Made by a program: the position numbers and the translations under genes. The notes below the pieces were generated by a model that was not told the DNA's origin, ran no database searches, and saw nothing but the letters and a program-made list of their open reading frames with translations. DNA of 35,085 nucleotides from Acidobacteriota bacterium (GTDB lineage Bacteria; Acidobacteriota; UBA6911; JACQTF01): assembly GCA_016210925.1 (NCBI GenBank), contig JACQTF010000046.1:1-35085 (forward strand), read 5' to 3'. This document shows, in pieces, positions 1 to 6,045 of the stretch (position 1 is its first letter; each line of letters begins with the position of its first letter).

Positions 1-84
1 ACAGCAAGAGCAAGGAAGATTAACGTGACGTCAAACCATCCATGCATGTGAGGGACCTCCTTTTGTGGCTGTCTTGATTCGGCC

Positions 85-3000
85 TCACCAAATGAACTTG
101 AACCCGAACTGCATGTCGCGGGCGCTGATCAGCGTGTTGCTGGCCGCCCGGGGGATTAAGAAGCCGGTATCCTGGGTCAACACCACGGTCGCCTGATTGG
201 TCCTGGAGTCAAACGATGAACTTCGGACGCGAAACTGGGTGGTTGAAAAGCTGGTGAAGTTCGTTCTGTTAAACAGGTTGAAGGCCTCCCACAGGAAAAC
301 CGCCTTTTTCGCCTCGGAGATCCGGAATTCCTTGGTGACCCGGAAGTCCACGGTCGCCCGTCCTGTCTCCGTGTGGCTGTTCCGACCCAGAAAGCCGGCG
401 CGGCCGCTGCCGCCGCTCCCGTTGGGACTGCGGGTGTCGGTGGCACCCGTGGCGCTGGCCAGGCTGCCGGAGATGAAGCCCGTGAGAGGGTTGCCGTCTG
501 CCAGGGTGACGATGCCGCTGAACTTCCAGCCGCCCAGGAGGGCTTTCGAAGCGGGCGTGGCCAGGTGCTCCGTGAGGGGCGGCTCCCACACAAAGCTGCT
601 CACAAACCGCTTCCGCACATCGAAGTTCGAAAGGCCGTGCTCTGAGGCGCGGTCCAAAGTGTTGAAGAGCTGGTTGCCGCCGAAAAAGGTCTGGGAGGTC
701 TGGCCATCGTCCAGGGCCTTCGACACCGTGAAGTTGGCGTTGAAGCCCAACCCGCTCCGGAACCGCCGGCTCGCCTGGAGGACGAAAGCGTTATAGCTGG
801 CGTTGACCACGCTCTCGCTGACGATGATGCGGTTCACGGCGCTGTTGGGCCGGCTGCCCCGGAAGAAGGGCAAGGGGCTGAAAGGGCCTTCCACCAGGTT
901 TCCTGCTGCGTCTCGGACCTCGTAGACGACTTGCGCGGAAGGAGCCGGCAAGTTGATGTCCCGGAAGGAAGGCAGGTGCTGGCCCCGGCTGAAAAGGTAG
1001 GCGACCGAGACGCTGGTGTCCTCCACGAGCTCGCGTTCCACCGAGAGCTCCGCCATGTGCACCAGGGGACGGACGAAGTCGTCGGAGAGGAACTGGATGT
1101 CCGGCCGGCCCGCTCCGGCAGCAGGAGGTGCCGACAAGACGTTGGGGTAGACGGGAGCGCCGGAGGCGGTGGGAGAAAATGAAAACGTGGCGAACACCTT
1201 GCCGTTGTTCGTCAGGGCATTCGAGATGGCGCTGTTGGACGTCCGGGCATAGTAGAGGCCGTAACCCGCCCTGAGCACCGTCTTGTGGGACGCGCCGGGA
1301 TCCCAGGCCAGCCCAATCCTGGGACCGAGGTTGTTCGTGTCCTGATTGAACCGGCTGGTCTGGGGGAATTCCGGGTTTCCCTCCTCCGGCTGCGGTAGCT
1401 GCTGGTACTCGTATCTCAAGCCCAAATTCAGGGTCAGCGACGGGGTGACCTTGTACGTGTCGTTGAAGTAAAAGTTGTAGTCCGTGGTGGTGAAGAAGAC
1501 CCGGCCGCGCAGGCCGCGCAGGTCGAAGGCCTGGTCGAAGCTGGTGTAGTGCTTCCCGGTCCGGACGCCATCCTGGAGCGCGACGCAACCGGAAGCGCCC
1601 AGGGGGCAGTCCGCAGCGACGTTTTGCAGGTTGCCGTACGAGTAGACGCCGCCCCCCTGGAAGAGATTGATCATCAGCTCGCGCACGTAGTTGATGTCCA
1701 TCCCGGTCTTAAACGTGTGGGCCCCGAGGGACCAGGAAAGATTGTCCGTCCACTGGAATCGTTTCTCGTTGGGAAACGCGGGCCTGGGGAGAAAGTTGGG
1801 CATGCCGAAAGCGATGCCGCCGGAGACGCTGGTCCCGGGACCGGGGGCGTTGGGCCTCTGGAACTCGAAATCGCGCCCAAATTGGAACCTGGCCTCGTTC
1901 ACCAGCTTCGCGCTCACCACCGAGTTCAGCCTGAAGTTCAGAAAGTCCGTCTTGACCCCGTCGAATCCGTTGTCCGAGGCGGCGTTGAACTGAATGGGCG
2001 CGGTGCGGATGCCGTTGGGCGAACGCCACCGATGCCAGTTGTACTGGCCGGCGAAATTGTGCCGCGGCCCGATGACCCAATCGAACTTTCCGAGCGCCAC
2101 GTTGTTGTGGGCCTTCCGGGGAACGAACGTGGACAGGGATTGGAAGAAGGCCCTGGTGGCCCCGCAGCCCGGCGCCGTGCAAGGCTGATCCAGGAAGGTG
2201 GCGCTGAAGGTCCTCACGAAGTAGGGAAAACTCCGGATCTGCTGATCATAGTTGCCAAAGAAGAACAGCCGGTCCTTCAAGATGGGAAAGCCCATGGAGA
2301 GCCCGAACTGCTGGCGACGCTCCTGGGGCTTCTCAGGCAGGAACGGCTCCCGGGCCTGCCACAGGTCGTCCCGGACGAAGTAAAAGCCTTCGCCGTGGAA
2401 TTCGTTGGTCCCGGACTTGGTCACGGCGTTCACCGTGCCCCCGGCGGCGCGACCGAACTCGGCGGAGAAATTGCTCAACCCGACCTGGAACTCTTTCACC
2501 GCCGCCTGGCTGATGGTGTACACGACACGGGTCCGGCCGCGGGCCTCTGAGAAAAACGCCTGGTTGTTGTCGGCGCCGTCAATGGTGTTGTTGTTGTAAA
2601 GCCCCGAGATGCCACGATAGCTCACCAGGCCGAACCCCCCGTCCGGCGTGACGCCTGGGGTGAGCAGAACGAAGTTCTCCCAGCGCCGTCCATTAATAGG
2701 CAGGTTTTCCACCGCCACCTGGGGAACGGCGCTGGTGTATTCGACCCGCTCGGGTTCGGTGATGGGAGCGGTGCCGGTCACGGTCACCTCGGCGGCGATC
2801 TCGGAGACCTTCATCGTGATGTTCACCGTGGCGGTGAAGCCCACTTCCAGACGGATGCCCGTCCGTCGGACGGTGGAAAAGCCCGCCAGCTCCGCTACCA
2901 CTTCGTACTCGCCGGGCTGGAGCAAGGCCGCCCGGTATCGGCCCTCCTGGTCGGTCACCAATTCCCGGGTAACGTTGGTCTCCACGTTTCGGATTCTGAC

Positions 3001-3171
3001 CGTGACCCCCGGAATCACGGCGTTCGTCTCATCGGTAATCACCCCTTCGATCGTCCCCGTGGCGGTGGGCTGCCCCAGGGTGGGACCCTGGCACGCCACG
3101 AGAAGGAGCCATGCGAAGCACCCTCGCAATAGGAAGAGTCGGCGCGCGATAAATCGGCCTGGAATTTTCAT
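85..3171 (-). CDS. TonB-dependent receptor with N-terminal carboxypeptidase-regulatory domain (Oar-like)
   Basis: This is a 1028-residue outer-membrane protein. The first residues carry a basic n-region and a hydrophobic stretch (residues 10-28), which is a signal peptide. A carboxypeptidase-regulatory-like beta-sandwich follows at about residues 38-120 (GTIEGVITDETNAVIPGV). The plug-like region spans about 130-260, with LPINGRRWENFVLLTPGV and FGRAAGGTVNAVTKSGTNEF, and the rest is a beta-barrel ending in a C-terminal aromatic residue (GFKFIW). I chose the ATG at 3171 because AAGGAG lies 7 bases upstream. The longer reading frame to 3279 has no such site and would bury the signal peptide. The layout is typical of the large receptor families expanded in Acidobacteriota, which probably take up glycans or peptides. 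The substrate cannot be told from the sequence. The gene stands alone, with a candidate promoter upstream. Confidence 0.93.
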   Translation of the reverse strand: MKIPGRFIARRLFLLRGCFAWLLLVACQGPTLGQPTATGTIEGVITDETNAVIPGVTVRIRNVETNVTRELVTDQEGRYRAALLQPGEYEVVAELAGFSTVRRTGIRLEVGFTATVNITMKVSEIAAEVTVTGTAPITEPERVEYTSAVPQVAVENLPINGRRWENFVLLTPGVTPDGGFGLVSYRGISGLYNNNTIDGADNNQAFFSEARGRTRVVYTISQAAVKEFQVGLSNFSAEFGRAAGGTVNAVTKSGTNEFHGEGFYFVRDDLWQAREPFLPEKPQERRQQFGLSMGFPILKDRLFFFGNYDQQIRSFPYFVRTFSATFLDQPCTAPGCGATRAFFQSLSTFVPRKAHNNVALGKFDWVIGPRHNFAGQYNWHRWRSPNGIRTAPIQFNAASDNGFDGVKTDFLNFRLNSVVSAKLVNEARFQFGRDFEFQRPNAPGPGTSVSGGIAFGMPNFLPRPAFPNEKRFQWTDNLSWSLGAHTFKTGMDINYVRELMINLFQGGGVYSYGNLQNVAADCPLGASGCVALQDGVRTGKHYTSFDQAFDLRGLRGRVFFTTTDYNFYFNDTYKVTPSLTLNLGLRYEYQQLPQPEEGNPEFPQTSRFNQDTNNLGPRIGLAWDPGASHKTVLRAGYGLYYARTSNSAISNALTNNGKVFATFSFSPTASGAPVYPNVLSAPPAAGAGRPDIQFLSDDFVRPLVHMAELSVERELVEDTSVSVAYLFSRGQHLPSFRDINLPAPSAQVVYEVRDAAGNLVEGPFSPLPFFRGSRPNSAVNRIIVSESVVNASYNAFVLQASRRFRSGLGFNANFTVSKALDDGQTSQTFFGGNQLFNTLDRASEHGLSNFDVRKRFVSSFVWEPPLTEHLATPASKALLGGWKFSGIVTLADGNPLTGFISGSLASATGATDTRSPNGSGGSGRAGFLGRNSHTETGRATVDFRVTKEFRISEAKKAVFLWEAFNLFNRTNFTSFSTTQFRVRSSSFDSRTNQATVVLTQDTGFLIPRAASNTLISARDMQFGFKFIW

Positions 3172-3250
3172 ACGTCGTTCTCCTTGGGAGAAGAATAGGC
3201 ATGCGACTGAGAAATGCATCGCCGAGAGCGCAGCAGACAGCAGCCTCACT

Positions 3251-3279
3251 ACTATGGCTCTTTTCTCAGATCGGGTCAA
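3251..3279 (-). promoter_or_regulatory. Candidate sigma-70 promoter for the TonB-dependent receptor
   Basis: On the minus strand TTGACC (3279-3274) is followed by a 17-base spacer and CATAGT (3256-3251). It lies 80 bases before the chosen start codon. The -35 is one base off consensus and the -10 two bases off. This is a sequence-only prediction. Confidence 0.45.
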
Positions 3280-3661
3280 GTTCGACTGCGTTGGCTATAG
3301 CTACCGCAGTGCCCATAACCCGCGCCTGCCACGGGCCCCGAGACGAGAACAAAAACTTTTCGTCCGCTGGCTTCATGGGCGCGTTAGCCGTGGCTAACGG
3401 CTCACAGCCGCCAGAGCGCCGCCCGAAGGGTGAGACGCCATGACTCACCAAGGACTACAAGGGGGGCCTCCTCGTACGCGCTCCGAAGGTACGGGCGCGG
3501 GAGGTCATGATAGCAGAGGCTGAGCTCTCCGGCGACCTTCAGGACGCGCTGGAAAAAGACCTTCCTGCAGTTGCGCTCGGTGGCGCGCCGTGCGTAGGAT
3601 GCGAAGACGAGAGCGCGGAGCTTGTGTGACCGCTACGAGTCGGGCCGCCCGCCGACGGAAG
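3280..3661. other. Gene-free stretch between the receptor promoter and the HicB remnant
   Basis: I see no convincing gene here. Several open frames exist on both strands, but none has a credible start, ribosome-binding site or recognisable family motif. One minus-strand frame without a start codon runs through roughly 3410-3630 and could be a decayed coding end, but I cannot name it. The only clear structure is the short palindrome at 3382-3399. Confidence 0.5.
3382..3399. repeat. Short perfect palindrome (8-bp arms, 2-base loop)
   Basis: CGTTAGCC, then GT, then GGCTAACG form a perfect hairpin in an otherwise gene-free stretch. It is GC-rich with no T-run, so it is not a classical intrinsic terminator. 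It could be a repeat-family unit or an operator-like site. Confidence 0.4.
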
Positions 3662-3835
3662 TTAGGCGCCGAGTATCCCTCGGACGATTCGGACAAACGC
3701 AAGGCTGTTACGCCGGGTTGAATTAGATGCCTCATGCGTTGCGCCATGCGCCGCACACCCCGGTAACTCCGGCACTTCGGCCACGAAGGCCTGATCTTCC
3801 TCGCTCCAGTAAATGATCACTTCGTACTTGTTCAT
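3662..3835 (-). pseudogene. hicB: Truncated HicB-family antitoxin remnant
   Basis: Reading from the ATG at 3835, the first roughly 35 residues (MNKYEVIIYWSEEDQAFVAE, then VPELPGCAAHGATHEA) match the N-terminus of HicB antitoxins, which form a partial RNase-H-like fold. After THEA the frame leaves the family and stops at residue 57, so the remainder of the fold and any DNA-binding tail are missing. The start overlaps the stop of the upstream HicA remnant as ATGA, the usual hicA-hicB coupling. Intact members are about 70-140 residues. Family assignment rests on the conserved EVPELPGC block. It is too short and broken to be functional. Confidence 0.72.
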
Positions 3836-3990
3836 TGAGCTTCACCCAATTTGTGTTTCAGGATCACCGCGCGTACTTGGCGCACTTGATAGGGCTTCGC
3901 GTTGTTACCTTCCCGTTGCAGGTTGATCTTTTCCTCCACACCAGCCTTGCGAAACACGTGATGACCAGGACAGCGGCTCGTCCCATCGGG
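3832..3990 (-). pseudogene. hicA: N-terminally truncated HicA-family toxin remnant
   Basis: An open frame without a start codon reads DGTSRCPGHHVFRKAGVEEK, then INLQREGNNAKPYQVRQVRA and VILKHKLGEAQ. This is the C-terminal half of the HicA mRNA-interferase fold (double-stranded-RNA-binding-like). It retains the GHHVF histidine region corresponding to the catalytic His, and the KPYQVxQV helix. The first 30 or so residues are gone: similarity stops where the deoC stop codon begins at 3995, as if deoC or a deletion had cut into the toxin. Its TGA overlaps the HicB ATG by the usual bases. Without a start and N-terminus it should be inactive. Confidence 0.72.
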
Positions 3991-3992
3991 GA

Positions 3993-4853
3993 TTAGTAGG
4001 GGGTCGCGGCGGGGGCCGCCTGCTGCTGGACGATGCGGACGCCGGCGCTGGCGCCGATGCGGGTGGCGCCGGCTTCCACCAGCCTTTTGGCGGTCTCGTA
4101 ATCCTTGATGCCGCCTGCTGCTTTGATCCCCATCCCGGGCCCCACGACGCTTCGCATCAAGGCCACGTCCTCGGCGGTTGCGCCACCGGGGCCGAAGCCG
4201 GTGGAGGTCTTGACGAAGTCGGCCCCTGCCTCTCGGGCCAGGACACAGGCGCGCACTTTTTCTTCCTGGGTGAGCAGGGCTGTCTCCAGGATCACCTTGG
4301 TCTGGGAATCCGCCTCGTGACAGGCCCGGACTACTTCCTCCATGTCCTTGCGCACAGCCTCGTCCTCATGCGATTTGAGGGCACCCACGTTGATCACCAT
4401 GTCGATCTCTCGCGCCCCGTCGAACAGCGCGCGCCGGGCCTCGTACACCTTTGCATCGGTGGTGGTGGCGCCCAGGGGAAAGCCCACCACGCTGGCCACC
4501 ACCACCGGCGAGCCCTTCACCAGCGCGGCGCAGGTCCGGACCCAGTAAGGGTTCACGCAGACGGCGGCGAAACCATATTCCAGCGCCTCGCGGCAGAGCT
4601 GGGTGACCTGAGGGCGGGTGGCCTCGGGCTTCAGCAGCGTGTGGTCAATGAGACTGGCCAGGTCGCTGCCCGGACTGGGGCTGCCCAGGGGCAGGCCGAT
4701 GCGGTCGGCGCCGCACTGGACGATGATGCGGATGCCGTTCGGGCACTCTTCCGTCCGGACGGCGTGGCAGGAACAGCTCAGCCCCTCCGGAGCGGCGGAG
4801 ATCCGTTTCCAGATCTCGTCGGTAATCTGTTCGATGAGCTCGCGGCGGTCCAC
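3993..4853 (-). CDS. deoC: Deoxyribose-phosphate aldolase with N-terminal extension
   Basis: DeoC splits 2-deoxyribose-5-phosphate into acetaldehyde and glyceraldehyde-3-phosphate, the last step of deoxynucleoside breakdown. The class I aldolase barrel runs from about residue 64 (LASLIDHTLLKPEATRPQV) to 275. The Schiff-base lysine is K215 in VKTSTGFGPGGAT, the second lysine is K244 in GIKAAGGIKDY, and the acidic partner is D151 in EIDMVINVG. The 286-residue protein is longer than a standard DeoC (about 220-260). The extra N-terminus starts with an amphipathic helix (RRELIEQITDEIWKRIS), followed by a Cys-containing stretch (C27, C29, C37, C47). That arrangement resembles DeoC enzymes found in microcompartment loci. 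It is the last gene of the operon, 33 bases after rpiB. Confidence 0.95.
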   Translation of the reverse strand: MDRRELIEQITDEIWKRISAAPEGLSCSCHAVRTEECPNGIRIIVQCGADRIGLPLGSPSPGSDLASLIDHTLLKPEATRPQVTQLCREALEYGFAAVCVNPYWVRTCAALVKGSPVVVASVVGFPLGATTTDAKVYEARRALFDGAREIDMVINVGALKSHEDEAVRKDMEEVVRACHEADSQTKVILETALLTQEEKVRACVLAREAGADFVKTSTGFGPGGATAEDVALMRSVVGPGMGIKAAGGIKDYETAKRLVEAGATRIGASAGVRIVQQQAAPAATPY

Positions 4854-4886
4854 AGCGTTTCCCGGGCAAACGGCCGGAGGCCTCGA

Positions 4887-5510
4887 TTATCTCCCGTACC
4901 TGCGCTCGATCTCCGAGATCTTGTTGACCCGCCGGAGGTGCCGCTCCCCTCCGAAGGGCGTCTGAAGCCACGTCTCGACGATCTTCCGAATGAGGTCCTC
5001 GTCCAGCAGGCGCGCGCCCAGCGCCAGCACGTTGGCGTGGTTGTGCTCGCGGCTGTTGCGCGCGGAGGCTTGATCATAGCACAGGGCGGCGCGGACCCCG
5101 GGCACTTTGTTGGCCGCGATGGCAGACCCGATCCCGGCCCCGTCCAGCAGGATGCCCCAGGCAAACTCACCGGAAGCCACCGCCTCCGCGACCGCAAGGG
5201 CGACGTCCGGATAATCCACGGGCTGCTCCGAGTATGTTCCGTGGTCCAGGAAGTCATATCCCAGCCCGAGCAGAAACGGCTTCAGCCGCTCCTTCACCTG
5301 GAAGCCGGCATGGTCGCTGCCCAGCGCCACCCGTTCCGCCTTTCGCTCCTGAAGAGGATCCTCCACGACCAGGGTGATCTTCCGGTCGGCCACCATCTCC
5401 TGCGCCAGCGGTGTCAAGAGCGCTCCAGGTGGAACTCGGAGGATCCCACCTTGTTCCACCCGGAGCACCTCTTCTTGAGTCACAACAGCGCGTTTCCTCT
5501 TATCTTCCAT
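4887..5510 (-). CDS. rpiB: Ribose-5-phosphate isomerase B family protein with N-terminal extension
   Basis: RpiB/LacAB-fold isomerase, interconverting ribose-5-phosphate and ribulose-5-phosphate or a related sugar phosphate. The core begins at about residue 60 with VALGSDHAGF. It contains VDYPD, GILLDGAGIGSAIAANKVPG and SREHNHANVLALGARLL, all diagnostic. The catalytic Cys of the E. coli enzyme (LICGTGIG) is replaced by D123 (LLDGAGIG), so the chemistry or substrate may differ. The first roughly 55 residues (TQEEVLRVEQGGILRVPPGA, then LLTPLAQEM) resemble a small N-terminal module found on microcompartment-associated proteins and on EutT. Its start overlaps the end of the upstream gene by 11 bases, so it is co-transcribed and probably coupled. 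Family identity is certain; the exact substrate is open. Confidence 0.92.
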   Translation of the reverse strand: MEDKRKRAVVTQEEVLRVEQGGILRVPPGALLTPLAQEMVADRKITLVVEDPLQERKAERVALGSDHAGFQVKERLKPFLLGLGYDFLDHGTYSEQPVDYPDVALAVAEAVASGEFAWGILLDGAGIGSAIAANKVPGVRAALCYDQASARNSREHNHANVLALGARLLDEDLIRKIVETWLQTPFGGERHLRRVNKISEIERRYGR

Positions 5511-6045
5511 CGAGGGTCACCCGCACCGGGACTCTGAAAATCCCCCGGGCCTGGGGAACGCCAACCTTCCGCCGGTCCAGAATTTCGTACCAAACCGGCA
5601 ACCGGGACTTGCGGTCGACGTCGAAAATTTCCAGTTCCTCCCCGGCGCCGGACGGAAGCGCCACTCTCCAGCGAATGCGGGCCGTGAGAGGATAAGCTGA
5701 GGGAAGGGGCAACTCCAAGCCGGTGACTTCCACCGCGACGGCTTCCAGGGAAAGAGCCCGAGCGCCCAGCGCCACGGTCAACCCGGAGGATGCTTCGGAA
5801 CAGACGTAGCGCATCAGAGCGGCCTGTTCCAGGTCCCCGAGCCAGCCGTCGGCGTTGCGGTCAAACCGGGCACGCAGGTCGGAAGACAAGCCACGGTCGG
5901 CAACCTGGTACGTTTGAAAAATCTCCACCGCCCCGGCCTCGATCAGGATGCGATCGTGCTTGGACCAGGGGCCCCGGTGGGCAAATGCCGCCGACACCGC
6001 GAGCAGGTAACACACGCCGCCCAGAACCCTTCGCCAGCGTTTCAT
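5500..6045 (-). CDS. Small exported protein with an EF-hand calcium loop
   Basis: This 181-residue protein has no family name that I recognise. The first 22 residues (MKRWRRVLGGVCYLLAVSAA, then FA) are a textbook signal peptide, so it acts outside the cytoplasm. Residues 62-73 (DRNADGWLGDLE) form a canonical EF-hand loop with acidic or amide ligands at positions 1, 3 and 5, Gly at 6 and Glu at 12. The rest looks beta-rich. I chose the ATG at 6045, not an upstream in-frame codon, because it gives the signal peptide directly and overlaps the upstream stop as ATGA. Translation is therefore probably coupled to the PHP hydrolase, suggesting a partner or accessory protein. It overlaps rpiB by 11 bases. 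Confidence 0.8.
   Translation of the reverse strand: MKRWRRVLGGVCYLLAVSAAFAHRGPWSKHDRILIEAGAVEIFQTYQVADRGLSSDLRARFDRNADGWLGDLEQAALMRYVCSEASSGLTVALGARALSLEAVAVEVTGLELPLPSAYPLTARIRWRVALPSGAGEELEIFDVDRKSRLPVWYEILDRRKVGVPQARGIFRVPVRVTLDGR

Noticed and set aside
1549-2550. Long plus-strand open frame opposite the TonB-dependent receptor
   Set aside because: It lies wholly antisense to a well-supported gene, has no family motif, and is what high-GC codon usage produces on the opposite strand.
3505-3756. 83-codon minus-strand open frame near the HicB remnant
   Set aside because: Overlaps the HicB remnant in another frame, has no family similarity and an Arg-rich shadow composition.
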